Below are positions 43,605-51,834 of a DNA stretch of 64,000 nt, piece by piece. The stretch spans positions 186,001 to 250,000 of the forward strand of contig DATBEZ010000003.1 of assembly GCA_036558745.1 (NCBI GenBank). Reading direction: 5' to 3'. The translations under genes and the position numbers were made by a program. The stretch is from JAMXLJ01 sp036558745. GTDB taxonomy: Bacteria; Actinomycetota; Acidimicrobiia; IMCC26256; JAMXLJ01. Position 1 is the first letter of the stretch, and the number at the start of each line of letters is the position of its first letter. The notes under the pieces were generated by a model that had not been told where the DNA came from, did no database searches, and worked only from the letters and a program-made list of their open reading frames with translations.

Positions 43605-44423
43605 GACCTCGACGGTCGTGAGGTCGTCGCCCACGACGATCCTGCCGTCGAAGTGCTCGGCAGCCAGCGCACGCCACTCGTCCTCGTTCCCACGGGGAAG
43701 GCCGGGGATGTAGTGCGTCAGCACGAGCGTGCCGACACCTGCGCGCGCCGCGGTGTCGGCGGCCTCCTCGACACTCGAGTGGTAGTCGAGGATGTCCTGC
43801 AGTCGCGGGTTCGGCACGTTGCGCACGAGGTCGGCGCGGAGGACCGTCTGCACGTACGCGTCCGCGCCTGCACACACCGCGTCGAGAGTCGCGCAGGGCA
43901 CGCCGTCACCCGCGAGCACGACCGCGCGTCCGTCGTCCTCCACGCGGTACGCGACGCTGGGCTCCACCGGGCGATGGTCGGTCGCGGCGACGCGCACGGT
44001 GGCGCTGCCGAGGGTGAGCACGTCGCCCACTTGCACCTCGGTGACCTCGACCTGCGGGCGCCATGTCAGGTCCTCGTGGTGCGCGAGCCGGTACTCCATG
44101 TCGGGCGCGAGCGCAGCCAGCGTCGCGTCCACGACCTCGCGGGTGCGCGCCGGGCCGTAGACGCGCAACGGCGTCGGCGCGGTGGTCATCACCCAGTGCG
44201 TGGTGATGACGTCGTTCAGGTCGGTGAGGTGGTCGCTGTGGAGGTGGGTCAGCAGCACGCCGTCGAGCATCAACGGCAGCACGCCCGCGGCGACGAGGCG
44301 CATGAGCACGCCCCGCCCGCAGTCGACGAGCGCCACCGCGCCGCCGGTCTGCACGAGCGTCGCGGGGCCGGCGCGGGCTGCGTCCGGGATCGGGCTCCCC
44401 GTGCCGAGCAGCGTGATCCTCAT
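43602..44423 (-). CDS. MBL-fold metallo-hydrolase (RNase Z-like)
   Basis: A 273-residue metallo-beta-lactamase-fold enzyme. LLGTGSPIPDAARAGPATLV and THLHSDHLTDL (the HxHxDH zinc site) resemble RNase Z/arylsulfatase-like members, with a further metal ligand in VLAGDG and the last His in LTHYIPG. GGAGG 7 bp before the ATG at 44423. It stands between the monooxygenase and a divergent TetR. Substrate not assignable. Confidence 0.88.
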   Translation of the reverse strand: MRITLLGTGSPIPDAARAGPATLVQTGGAVALVDCGRGVLMRLVAAGVLPLMLDGVLLTHLHSDHLTDLNDVITTHWVMTTAPTPLRVYGPARTREVVDATLAALAPDMEYRLAHHEDLTWRPQVEVTEVQVGDVLTLGSATVRVAATDHRPVEPSVAYRVEDDGRAVVLAGDGVPCATLDAVCAGADAYVQTVLRADLVRNVPNPRLQDILDYHSSVEEAADTAARAGVGTLVLTHYIPGLPRGNEDEWRALAAEHFDGRIVVGDDLTTVEV

Positions 44424-44484
44424 GCGCCGTCCTCCCGTCGATCGCCCGGATGCGAGCGCCCTTGTCCGGCGTCCGGGAAGAACT

Positions 44485-44498
44485 GTACAGTATGTAAA
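44485..44498. promoter_or_regulatory. TACA-GTA-TGTA element before the TetR start
   Basis: Short inverted repeat in the sequence GTACAGTATGTAAA, 5 bp upstream of the TetR ATG and overlapping a possible -10 element (TATGTA at -12 to -7). Fits autorepression of a leaderless promoter. Confidence 0.4.
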
Positions 44499-44502
44499 CT
44501 TC

Positions 44503-45135
44503 ATGGCCACGGCGACCACACCCGCGCGGAACCCCGATCGGCCCCGCCCGTACCTCCGGGCCGAGGACCGGCGCCGGCACCTCCTCGACGCGGCGGCGCG
44601 CCTCTTCGTACGCGAGGGCTACGCGGGAATGACGATGGTGGCGCTCGCGGCCGAGGCCGGCGTCAGCCGGCGCCTGGTGTACGACCACTTCCCCGACCTC
44701 GCCGCGCTCTACGGCGCGTTCTTCGAGGACCGCGCGTCGCGCTACCTCGCGTCGATCGACCGCGCGATCACCGACGGCCACGGCGACCCCGTCGCCTCGT
44801 TCACCGGTGCGTTCGGACACCTGCTCGCGGTGCCGGCCGACGACCAGCGCGCGATCCGTCTCGTCGTGGCCGACTCCGGCCTGCCCGAGCTCGAACCGGT
44901 GCGCGCCGCCTTTCGCGCGCGCGTGGAAGCCCGGTGGCTGCCGTTCTTCAACGAGCACATCGACCGCGACTCCGCACGCGCGCTGCTGTGGACGCTCGCG
45001 AGCGGCCTCCTCGCGCTCGCTGATCTCGTGGCGCGCGGCGAGATCACGACGGACGTGGCCATGACACTCGCCCGGGCGCTCGTCGAACAGCTCCCCGGCG
45101 TCATCACCGGCGTGAACGCGGCGACCGGCACGTGA
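44503..45135 (+). CDS. TetR-family regulator
   Basis: A 210-residue TetR protein. RRHLLDAAARLFVREGYAG and TMVALAAEAGVSRRLVYDHF form the DNA-binding unit; the rest is helical. The ATG directly follows the sequence TATGTAAACT with no ribosome binding site, so translation may start from a leaderless transcript. The gap of 79 bp to the MBL gene holds TGTACAGTATGTAAAC, with TACA/TGTA arms around GTA, a candidate operator. Confidence 0.9.
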   Translation: MATATTPARNPDRPRPYLRAEDRRRHLLDAAARLFVREGYAGMTMVALAAEAGVSRRLVYDHFPDLAALYGAFFEDRASRYLASIDRAITDGHGDPVASFTGAFGHLLAVPADDQRAIRLVVADSGLPELEPVRAAFRARVEARWLPFFNEHIDRDSARALLWTLASGLLALADLVARGEITTDVAMTLARALVEQLPGVITGVNAATGT

Positions 45136-45166
45136 ACTGCTGCACCGCACGATCGACAGGAGGACG

Positions 45167-45574
45167 ATGGCGACCTGGCCGACACCCGAGCAGATCGAGG
45201 AGTTCCTCGCGGGCCCGCCCGACGAGCCGGTCGTGATGCTGAACATGCTGAAGTTCAAGGCCGAGGCCGAACCGTCGCACACCGGGATGACCGGCGCCGA
45301 GGCCGTGCGCCTCTACTCGGTGCAGATGAAGGAGTTCGTCGAGGCGCGCGGCGGCACGTTCGTGCTCGCGGCGAACATCGACTCGCAGCTGATCGGCGAG
45401 GGTGGTGAGGACTTCGAGTTCGTCGGGATCATGCGCTACCCGTCACGGCGCCGCTATCTCGAGCTCGCCGGCGATCCCGAGGTCGCGCGCACGATCGGTA
45501 GGCATCGCGAGGCCGGGCTCGAGAGTCAGTGGCTGTTCGCGATGACCGAGGTGACCTCGGAGGTGACGGCATGA
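45167..45574 (+). CDS. DUF1330-family protein
   Basis: A 135-residue ferredoxin-like-fold (dimeric alpha/beta barrel) protein of the DUF1330 family. VVMLNMLKFKA is the first strand, GAEAVRLYSVQMKEF the helix and FEFVGIMRYPSRRRYLELAG the second repeat. AGGAGG before the ATG. It follows the TetR gene by 31 bp and overlaps the next gene in ATGA, so the three are one unit. Function unknown. Confidence 0.85.
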   Translation: MATWPTPEQIEEFLAGPPDEPVVMLNMLKFKAEAEPSHTGMTGAEAVRLYSVQMKEFVEARGGTFVLAANIDSQLIGEGGEDFEFVGIMRYPSRRRYLELAGDPEVARTIGRHREAGLESQWLFAMTEVTSEVTA

Positions 45575-46083
45575 GCAGCGCGTGCGACGTCCCGACCGCG
45601 CACACGCCTCCCGGCGGGTACGGCGAGGTGATGCCCCCGCCGGTGCTCTCCGGTTGCGACGAACCGCTCGCCGAGTCGGCACCCGATCTCCGCGGCCTCT
45701 GGCGCGCCGTCGACGTGCAGACCGAGGCCGCACCGCTCCCCGCCGACCATCGGCTGCGGGATCACATCGAGCGCATCGAGCAGGCCGGGAACCGCGTCGT
45801 GGTCACCGCGGGCGGCGTCGTGCACGACATGGTCGCCGACGGCACGTTCGAGAACGGTGTGAACGACGTGATGGCCGCGGACTTCGTCACACCGATCAGC
45901 GTCGCGGCGACGTTCGAGCACGAGGCGTTGGTGTTGCGGCCGCGAGGCATGCCGGGCGTCGAGGTGCGTCGTTGGCGAGAGGGCGAGCAGCTGCTCTGGC
46001 GCTACGACACGCAGTTCACGATGCGCATGGAGCGCGTCGACGACGGGGTCCGGTCCGCGTCGCCCGGGCTCACGACCGACTGA
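45571..46083 (+). CDS. hypothetical protein coupled to DUF1330
   Basis: A 170-residue protein I do not recognise in detail. The pattern LRGLWRAVDVQ, LPADHRLRDHIERIEQAGNRVVVTAGGVVHDM and the paired strands to RYDTQFTMRMER suggest a lipocalin-like small beta-barrel. The ATG overlaps the DUF1330 stop, which fixes the start. It has no signal peptide. Belongs to the TetR unit. Confidence 0.75.
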   Translation: MSSACDVPTAHTPPGGYGEVMPPPVLSGCDEPLAESAPDLRGLWRAVDVQTEAAPLPADHRLRDHIERIEQAGNRVVVTAGGVVHDMVADGTFENGVNDVMAADFVTPISVAATFEHEALVLRPRGMPGVEVRRWREGEQLLWRYDTQFTMRMERVDDGVRSASPGLTTD

Positions 46084-46119
46084 GGTCGCGGCGCACAGCC
46101 CCCACGCTGAACGGGTCGT

Positions 46120-46302
46120 TCAGCGCTCCGACTCGGACGCGTCGTCGCGCGCGCCCTCTTCCACGCCCCGCTTGAACTCCTTCGACGCCGCGCCGAGCGA
46201 CCGGGCCAGCTTCGGGATCTGTGAGCCGCCGAAGAGCAGCGCGACCACGGCCAGGACGATCAGCAAATCGGGACCGATGATCTCGGCCAGCACGGGATGC
46301 AT
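46120..46302 (-). CDS. tatA: TatA/TatB-family translocase subunit
   Basis: A 60-residue protein with the TatA layout: short outside start, one membrane helix (LLIVLAVVALLFGGSQIP), the FGGSQIPKLARSLG hinge and an amphipathic helix with GAASKEFKRGV, then an acidic tail. It forms the pore of the twin-arginine pathway for folded proteins. GGGAGA upstream of the ATG. No tatC is in the window, so it is an orphan copy here. Confidence 0.9.
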   Translation of the reverse strand: MHPVLAEIIGPDLLIVLAVVALLFGGSQIPKLARSLGAASKEFKRGVEEGARDDASESER

Positions 46303-46484
46303 CTCGATCGGTCTCCCTTGTCCGTGCCGCCGCCGCTCGGCCCTTCCTTTGTAGCCGCCCACGGGCCGCGGCGGTGCTCGGAGCGGCCAGATTCCTCGGC
46401 ATTTCCAGGTCCGGGCCCGATCGGGAGCGGGCTCACCCCGCCGTGTCGTCCGGGCCGGCGAGGGCCTGACCTTCGACGGACGCG

Positions 46485-46766
46485 CTACGAGGTGGCGTCG
46501 AGCGAGCTCAAGCCCTGCCGCGCCGCGCGCTCCATGGACGCGACGTCGGTCGTGGGCGGCAGGCACGACGCGCACATGCAGCCGTCGCCGTCGGTGTGCA
46601 CACCGGAGAGCGCGAGCTCGACGCCGTTCGACCACGTCGCCAGACAGTTCCCGGTGACGCACCATTCCTCACGGTCGTCGGGCCCGAACTCCTCCACGTA
46701 CGCGTAGCGGCGACGCTGCCAGCGACCGCAGCGGGAACAGTGGCCGATGTCGTCGGGGTGTGCCAT
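46485..46766 (-). CDS. Cys-rich zinc-ribbon-like small protein
   Basis: A 93-residue protein with paired Cys: HCSRCGRW near the start, CVTGNC in the middle and CMCASC near residue 70, enough for two metal sites. No membrane helix. GGAG precedes the ATG at 46766. It is adjacent to, and downstream of, the STAS gene on the same strand (stop of STAS one base away), so a joint role in stress signalling is possible. Function unknown. Confidence 0.65.
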   Translation of the reverse strand: MAHPDDIGHCSRCGRWQRRRYAYVEEFGPDDREEWCVTGNCLATWSNGVELALSGVHTDGDGCMCASCLPPTTDVASMERAARQGLSSLDATS

Positions 46767-46767
46767 C

Positions 46768-47166
46768 TCACGCACTCCATCCCGGACGTCCGATCGCGCT
46801 GCGTGGCGCTCGCCCATCGGAGTCGCCCGGCTCGATCAGGTACTGCAACCTCGTGATCTCGAGCAGGCTCCGCATCGCCGGCGGCGGCGATCGCAACACG
46901 ATTCGGACTCCGTGCTCTTCCGCCGCGTGATGGGAACGGACCAGCACCGCGAGACCGCTCGAGTCGCAGAACTCCAGGTCGGTCACGTCGAGCACGACCG
47001 TGTCGACGCCCGGGTCGTGGAGCCCGTCCACCACGCCGGCCAGCAGCGGTGCCGTCGCGAGGTCGAGCTCACCGGCCACAGCGACGACGGTTTCACCATC
47101 GGCGCTCGCCACGTCGCAGGAGAGGCCATGGGAGTCCACGTTCGACGGGAACCCGACGATCCGCAT
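46768..47166 (-). CDS. STAS-domain anti-sigma factor antagonist
   Basis: A 132-residue STAS protein of the SpoIIAA/RsbV type. VVAVAGELDLATAPLL starts the domain; the phosphorylated Ser lies in LEFCDSSGLAVLVRSH. In its dephosphorylated form such a protein binds an anti-sigma kinase and frees a stress sigma factor. GAGGAGGTGG 5 bp before the ATG at 47166 fixes the start over an upstream one. No partner kinase is nearby. Confidence 0.88.
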   Translation of the reverse strand: MRIVGFPSNVDSHGLSCDVASADGETVVAVAGELDLATAPLLAGVVDGLHDPGVDTVVLDVTDLEFCDSSGLAVLVRSHHAAEEHGVRIVLRSPPPAMRSLLEITRLQYLIEPGDSDGRAPRSAIGRPGWSA

Positions 47167-47323
47167 CCCCCACCTCCTCGCGGACTGGGCATCGACGCCG
47201 GTGACCTCCAGGTCAACACTAGACCTGCCCCGGCCAGGCCAACCAACGGACAACGACCGCACAGCGTTTGAAGTGGTCGGAAATTGGCAGGCATGTCGTT
47301 GCGCGATCGAACGGGGCGTCGTG

Positions 47324-48142
47324 CTACACGCGGCGGAACCGCATCACCGCGAGCGCGCCGAAGACGACGACGAGCGCGGCGCTCCACACGATCGCTGAGA
47401 CCACGTCGTACCCGGGTCCGTGACCGAGCACTTCGTGGGCCCGCCCACCCAGACACAGGCCGCGAACCGCGTCGACCATCGGGGTGATCGGTTGGTGCTC
47501 GGCGAATGCCTGCATCCAACCCGGCATGGTGCGCACCTGCACGTACGCGCTGGACACGAACGTGAGCGGAAAGACGAGCAACGACATCCCCTGTGCCGCT
47601 TGCGCGTTCCCCGCGACGAGACCCAACAGGATGAACAACCACGTGAACGCGAAGCCGAACAACGCGCACAACGCGAAGGCGGCGATACCGGCCGCGACGC
47701 TGCCGTGCAAGCGGAACCCTACGGCGAAGCCGATCGCGACCGTGATCGCGAGGTTCCAGACGAGCATCTGGCTGTCGGCCAGCGCGCGGCCGGCGAGCAC
47801 GGCGGCACGCGGGATGGGAAGGCTCCGCAACCGGTCCACGAAGCCCTGCTCGAGATCCTCGGCGATGCCGGCCGCGGTCGACATGCCGACGAAGAGCACC
47901 GACGTGGTCACGAAGCCGGGCACGAGGAAGTCGACGTAGGGCACACCGCCGCCGTTGATCGCTCCGCCGAAGACGTAGCGGAAGATCAACAGGAACATCG
48001 CGCCCTGGATGGTGCCCACGACGACGAGCTGGGGCGTGCGCAAGAACTTGCGGGTCGTGCGTCGCGCCACCGAGCGTGTCGCCCGCAACATCGACGCACC
48101 GCGAGCGGCGCCGCGTGTGACGGGAGTGGTGATCGCGGTCAT
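47324..48142 (-). CDS. ABC-2 type permease (DrrB-like)
   Basis: A 272-residue permease of the daunorubicin-resistance type. Six hydrophobic segments from residue ~40 on; FRYVFGGAINGG, YVDFLVPGFVTTSVLFVG and TFVSSAYVQVRTMPGWMQAFAEHQPITPMVDAVRGL are spread blocks of the ABC-2 family. The ATG overlaps the ATPase stop in ATGA. It exports a drug or lipid with the ATPase. Controlled by the divergent TetR. Confidence 0.9.
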   Translation of the reverse strand: MTAITTPVTRGAARGASMLRATRSVARRTTRKFLRTPQLVVVGTIQGAMFLLIFRYVFGGAINGGGVPYVDFLVPGFVTTSVLFVGMSTAAGIAEDLEQGFVDRLRSLPIPRAAVLAGRALADSQMLVWNLAITVAIGFAVGFRLHGSVAAGIAAFALCALFGFAFTWLFILLGLVAGNAQAAQGMSLLVFPLTFVSSAYVQVRTMPGWMQAFAEHQPITPMVDAVRGLCLGGRAHEVLGHGPGYDVVSAIVWSAALVVVFGALAVMRFRRV

Positions 48143-49197
48143 GCCGAGGTCCTTTCGAGCGACGTGACGGCGGAGCCGTCGTGATCGGTGGACGCGACGG
48201 CGGAGTCGTCGTGATCGGTGGACGCGACGACGGAGTCGTCGGGATCGTCCCGGTCGCGGTCGAGCACGCGGCCGGTGAGGGCGAGGAACACCTCGTCGAG
48301 CGTGGGCCGGCGCAGACTGATGTCGTCGATGGTCACGCGCTCCTCCTCCAGCGAACGGGCCGCCGCGGTGAGCCGCTCCGTCCCGGCGTCGACCGGCAAC
48401 GAGACCCGCCGGGTCGGCGCGTCGACGGTCGGCTCGTCGGCGCCGACGCGCGCGAGCGCGCGTGCAGCTGCCTCCAGATCCGCGGCGTCGCGCGTGTGCA
48501 CCTCGATCACGTCTCGGCCGGCGCGGGCCTTGAGCTCACCCGGTGTCCCGTCCGCGACGACGCGGCCGTGATCGACGATCACGATGCGCGCTGCCAGCTG
48601 GTCGGCCTCGTCCAGGTACTGCGTCGTCAGCAGCACGTCAGTCCCGCCCGCGGCCAGGTCGCGGATCGCATCCCAGAGCTCGAGACGACTACGCGGGTCG
48701 AGACCCGTGGTCGGCTCGTCGAGCAGGAGCAGACGCGGCGCGCCGGCGAGGCTCGCGCCGAGGTCGAGACGTCGCCGCTGCCCACCCGAGTAGGTGCGCG
48801 CGAGCCGGTCGGCGACGGCATGCAGGCTCAGTTGCTCGATGACCTGCGCAGCCCGCGCTCGGGACTGCCGGCGGTCGAGCCCGTAGAGGGTCGCGACCAT
48901 CTCGAGGTTCTCCCGTCCCGTCATCGCGTCCTCGACCGCGGCGTGCTGCCCGGCCAGGCCGATGAGCGCACGGACCCGCGGCGCCTCGCGCACGACGTCG
49001 CGACCGTCGACGAGCACGGTGCCCGAGTCGGGCCGGAGCAGCGTCGCGAGCGTGCGCACCAGGGTCGTCTTGCCCGCGCCGTTGGGACCGAGGAGGGCGA
49101 CGACCTGCCCCGGCTCGATCACGAGGTCGAGGCCGGCCAGGGCTTCGACCTTCCCGAAGCGCTTGGTCACACCCCGGGCGTCGACGATTGCCGTCAT
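48139..49197 (-). CDS. ABC transporter ATPase (DrrA-like)
   Basis: A 352-residue ATPase. Walker A LGPNGAGKTT (~38), signature YSGGQRRRLDL, Walker B LLLLDEPTTGLDPRSR and the H-loop region TTQYLDEADQLA are intact. After the DrrA-type C-terminal domain comes a repeated tail (DDSVVASTDH, DDSAVASTDH, DGSAVTSLER) from a 30-bp tandem repeat. Translationally coupled to the permease; the TetR and its palindrome lie upstream. Confidence 0.93.
   Translation of the reverse strand: MTAIVDARGVTKRFGKVEALAGLDLVIEPGQVVALLGPNGAGKTTLVRTLATLLRPDSGTVLVDGRDVVREAPRVRALIGLAGQHAAVEDAMTGRENLEMVATLYGLDRRQSRARAAQVIEQLSLHAVADRLARTYSGGQRRRLDLGASLAGAPRLLLLDEPTTGLDPRSRLELWDAIRDLAAGGTDVLLTTQYLDEADQLAARIVIVDHGRVVADGTPGELKARAGRDVIEVHTRDAADLEAAARALARVGADEPTVDAPTRRVSLPVDAGTERLTAAARSLEEERVTIDDISLRRPTLDEVFLALTGRVLDRDRDDPDDSVVASTDHDDSAVASTDHDGSAVTSLERTSA
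48151..48240 (-). repeat. 30-bp tandem repeat, three units, in the ATPase C-terminus
   Basis: Two nearly identical 30-bp units and a third diverged one code for 10-residue repeats DDSVVASTDH, DDSAVASTDH and DGSAVTSLER. The period keeps the frame, so copy number can change without loss of the gene. Confidence 0.8.
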
Positions 49198-49234
49198 GGT
49201 TCCTCCCGATCGAGCGCCGTTCGACTTAGATCAT

Positions 49235-49267
49235 TGCTCGCTCTCGATCATTGATCGAGAGCGAGCA
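49235..49267. promoter_or_regulatory. 33-bp perfect palindrome, TetR operator
   Basis: TGCTCGCTCTCGATCA and its exact complement flank a single T. It lies 37 bp upstream of the ATPase start and 58 bp upstream of the TetR start and so covers both divergent promoters. Length and symmetry are unusual; it can also form a cruciform. Confidence 0.85.
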
Positions 49268-49325
49268 CCGTTTTACAATCGCGAGGCACAATCGGTCAAG
49301 GGATTTCGTGGACGAGGAGCCGACG

Positions 49326-50090
49326 GTGACGGACGACACTCCGAGCGCGGTGGTCGAGCCGCCGTGGTGGCGTCCGTCGCGCGCGACGGGTCGCCGTCGG
49401 CAGCCGCTGTCGCGCGAGCTCATCATCGAGGCCGCTGTGCGCATCCTCGACGCCGAGGGCGCCGACGCGCTGACCGTGCGACGGCTCGGCGAGGAGCTGG
49501 ACACCGGGTCCGCCACCCTCTACTGGTACGTCGGCAGCAAGGACGAGCTCGGCGAGCTCGTGTACGACCACGTGATGGGCGAGGTCGAGCTCCCCGAGCC
49601 GGACCCCGACCGATGGCAGGACCAGATCAAGCAGCTCGGGCGTCAGGCGTACCGCGTGATGCTCCGGCACAACGACGCGGTGCGCCTGTCACTCGGTCGT
49701 GTCCCGGTCGGGCCGAACATGCTACGGATCATGGAGTGGAGCCTCGAGCTGTTCCGCCGCGCGGGCATCGACGAGCGCGCGGCGAGCTTCTTCGGCGACA
49801 TCTTCGGCCGGTATCTCGACGCGTCCGTGCTCGAGGTGACCGCGCACGGAGGTCCGCCCGTCGAGCAAGTGGGCGCGTACTTCCAGTCGCTGCCGCCCGA
49901 CCGCTTTCCGAACGTGGCCGCCTTGGCCGCGACGATGACGGGTGGGGACGACGACGAGCGCTTCGAGTTCGGGCTCGATCTGCTCGTGCGCGGGCTCGAG
50001 ACCTACGTCAGCGAGGAACGGAAGAGCCGGGACGCATCCCCGCGCACCCGCACGCGACGATCCTCCGGCCGCGCCGGGTCAGGGCGGTGA
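49326..50090 (+). CDS. TetR-family repressor with TetR_C_1-type domain
   Basis: A 254-residue regulator. SRELIIEAAVRILDAEG and LTVRRLGEELDTGSATLYWYVGSK form a tetracycline-repressor-type DNA-binding domain, followed by the long helical drug-binding region. GAGGAG 6 bp before the GTG at 49326 (VTDDTP) is better than the GTG at 49308; the open frame before it runs through the palindrome. It probably represses the DrrAB-type exporter and itself, and is released by the exported compound. Confidence 0.9.
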   Translation: MTDDTPSAVVEPPWWRPSRATGRRRQPLSRELIIEAAVRILDAEGADALTVRRLGEELDTGSATLYWYVGSKDELGELVYDHVMGEVELPEPDPDRWQDQIKQLGRQAYRVMLRHNDAVRLSLGRVPVGPNMLRIMEWSLELFRRAGIDERAASFFGDIFGRYLDASVLEVTAHGGPPVEQVGAYFQSLPPDRFPNVAALAATMTGGDDDERFEFGLDLLVRGLETYVSEERKSRDASPRTRTRRSSGRAGSGR

Positions 50091-50285
50091 CTCGCTCACG
50101 CACTGCACGTCGACGAGGAGCAGACCCAGATCCCGGATCTTCTCGAGCGCGCGATGCAGCGTCGCCTGGTCCTGCACCTGGGCCCGCAACACCGTCTCGG
50201 TCGAGACCTCGAACCCGTCGAACGCCTGCGCGAGCCGGTCACCGATGTGACCCTTGATGCGGATCTCGTACGCAGCGCCGGTCAT
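50079..50285 (-). CDS. small tandem paralogue B
   Basis: A 68-residue alpha/beta protein: YEIRIKGHIG, FDGFEVSTETVLRAQVQDQATLH, then a helix and LLLVDVQCV. It is a clear paralogue of the gene directly upstream. The ATG overlaps that gene's stop (ATGA), which fixes the start. Small actinobacterial proteins with YEVRVxG...TVLxGxVxDQAALHGLL are common, function unknown. The gene ends within the 3' end of the TetR gene on the other strand. Confidence 0.75.
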   Translation of the reverse strand: MTGAAYEIRIKGHIGDRLAQAFDGFEVSTETVLRAQVQDQATLHRALEKIRDLGLLLVDVQCVSESPP

Positions 50286-50503
50286 GGCGCACCGTCCGCA
50301 GGCGACGCGATCCCCGCACGGCGGACGTCGAGCAGCTCGAAGCCGTGCTCGTCGATCCACGCGAGGAGGCCGTGCAACGCGGCCTGATCGGCCAGCACGG
50401 CTCGAACGACGCTCTCGGTCCGCACGCTCGCGCCGTCGAAGAGATCCTCGATCGGAGCGGGAACCGAACCCTTGACACGAACTTCGTACACGGCGCCGGG
50501 CAT
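50282..50503 (-). CDS. small tandem paralogue A
   Basis: A 73-residue protein: YEVRVKGSVPAPIEDLF, SVRTESVVRAVLADQAALH, GLLAWIDEHG and FELLDVRRAG. It shares the layout and the DQAxLH block with its downstream neighbour, so the two arose by duplication and probably form a heterodimer or alternative dimers. GATGCC context at the ATG gives no strong ribosome binding site. Function unknown; the fold may be a small ferredoxin-like beta-alpha-beta unit. Confidence 0.75.
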   Translation of the reverse strand: MPGAVYEVRVKGSVPAPIEDLFDGASVRTESVVRAVLADQAALHGLLAWIDEHGFELLDVRRAGIASPADGAP

Positions 50504-50538
50504 CTCGATCGCGACCCCTCGATCAGCCGAACCATCTG

Positions 50539-51105
50539 TCAGGATCGGCGGGAGAGGCGTGTGAGGTCGTCACCTCCATCGGATGATCCGACGGTGATGC
50601 GGGGTGATTCTTGCGTGACGAAACGACTCTCGAGCTCGACCCCGTGGACCCGCCAGTCGTAGACGACCCTGGTTCGGGCGAGCATGTCCGCCCAGCCCCG
50701 CCGCTTCGGGTCGAGCGCGACCCAGAGGAACCCGAGCCCGAAGGCCGCGGTCGAGAGTCCGTAGCCGACCAGGCGGACGAGGGCCCGCGCCCAGCCGACC
50801 CGCCCGCCGCTGCGGGCGACGACCCGGAGCCCGAGCACGGCCTTGCCGACGGTCTTCCCGAACCACCACCACGCGATCCAGAAGTAGAGGAGCGTCCAGG
50901 CTCCCAGCAGGATCGGCACGAGCCACGTCGGGATGGCGGCGACGTCGAGCTGACGGACGCGCAGCACCTGCACCGTCAGCGTTCCGAGCGCGAGCCCGCC
51001 ATAGAAGGTCGCCGCGATCGCGAGCACATCGATCGTCATCGCGGCCGCCCGACTGACGAAACCTGCCGTCGCGCCGGGGCCGCCCGGTGCAACCGGTGAC
51101 CTCAC
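50539..51105 (-). CDS. RDD-family membrane protein
   Basis: A 188-residue protein with three membrane segments (MTIDVLAIAATFYGGLALG, TWLVPILLGAWTLLYFWIAWW, ARALVRLVGYGLSTAAFGLGF) and the family marks: an Arg-Ala start, FGKTVGKAVLGLRVV and RRGWADMLARTRVV. RDD proteins may move small ions or act in stress. The GTG overlaps the upstream gene's stop in GTGA. Confidence 0.85.
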   Translation of the reverse strand: MRSPVAPGGPGATAGFVSRAAAMTIDVLAIAATFYGGLALGTLTVQVLRVRQLDVAAIPTWLVPILLGAWTLLYFWIAWWWFGKTVGKAVLGLRVVARSGGRVGWARALVRLVGYGLSTAAFGLGFLWVALDPKRRGWADMLARTRVVYDWRVHGVELESRFVTQESPRITVGSSDGGDDLTRLSRRS

Positions 51106-51800
51106 CCGGGGGCCGCCGGCACGATCGCGGCACCGTCGGGCGGAACGCGACGCTGGGCGCCGCGTCGGCGGAGCGGTGCGAGGATCCGGTCGACGAGCGT
51201 GTCGGCGTCGGCGGCGCGGGAACGCGCGACGTCGAGCACCCGGCCCGTCACCGTCTCGGTCGACGAGACGATGATGTCGGTGAGCTCGAGACTGGCGATG
51301 ATGTCGTCGAGCGGCAGCTGCTCGACGACATGGCCCACGTCGAAGCGGTCGACGATCACGTCCGTCATCAGGGTCATCGCGTTCACGAGCGTCGCCGCCG
51401 CCACGGCCTGACTCCGCTCGCGCTCCGCGGCACCGGCGGCGCGCCACGCCGCGACCCGCCGGGATACCGGCGCGCGGACGATGACGGGCGTCACCGCGAC
51501 GATGGTGGTCGGGACGCGCGCGACGGCGCCGGCCGCGGTGCGCGCGACGGTCGTGAGCGCGCCCGACGGGGGCCGGGCCGCGCCGTCGGTCGGGGGCGCG
51601 CCGCCTGTCGTCCCGTCGGGCGCGCCGACGGCCGCGGCACCGTCGAGCAGGCGCCCCAGGCCGCTTCCCGCGAGGAGGACCGTCCCGAGCGCGACGCGGG
51701 TCGCCGCGACGAGGCGCGCGCCGGTCCCGCTCGTCGGCGTCGTATCGGCGGCGCCGTCCCCTGTGGACAGCGCTTCCCGCGGAGGCCCGTCGGGCTGCAC
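51102..51800 (-). CDS. hypothetical protein coupled to the RDD gene
   Basis: A 232-residue protein of low-complexity Ala/Thr/Arg composition, with an amphipathic or membrane-associated segment (LVAATRVALGTVLLAGSGLG, ~30-50) and a helical end (TLVNAMTLMTDVIVDRFDVGHVV, DDIIASLELTDIIVSSTETVT split over two turns). No known family. Its stop overlaps the RDD start, so they act together. A TCACCC-N5-GGGTGA site lies 35 bp upstream of the GTG. Confidence 0.65.
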   Translation of the reverse strand: MQPDGPPREALSTGDGAADTTPTSGTGARLVAATRVALGTVLLAGSGLGRLLDGAAAVGAPDGTTGGAPPTDGAARPPSGALTTVARTAAGAVARVPTTIVAVTPVIVRAPVSRRVAAWRAAGAAERERSQAVAAATLVNAMTLMTDVIVDRFDVGHVVEQLPLDDIIASLELTDIIVSSTETVTGRVLDVARSRAADADTLVDRILAPLRRRGAQRRVPPDGAAIVPAAPG

Positions 51801-51834
51801 GGGCAGAGCATCCCGCCACCCGCTCAGGGGCGCC

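Noticed and set aside
43486..43713. Small plus-strand reading with a GGAGG just ahead of its ATG
   Set aside because: It runs through the 15-bp repeat into the MBL gene on the other strand and has shadow-like composition; the GGAGG is probably chance.
46432..46448. TCACCC half-site between tatA and the Cys-rich gene
   Set aside because: No matching right half at N5 spacing.
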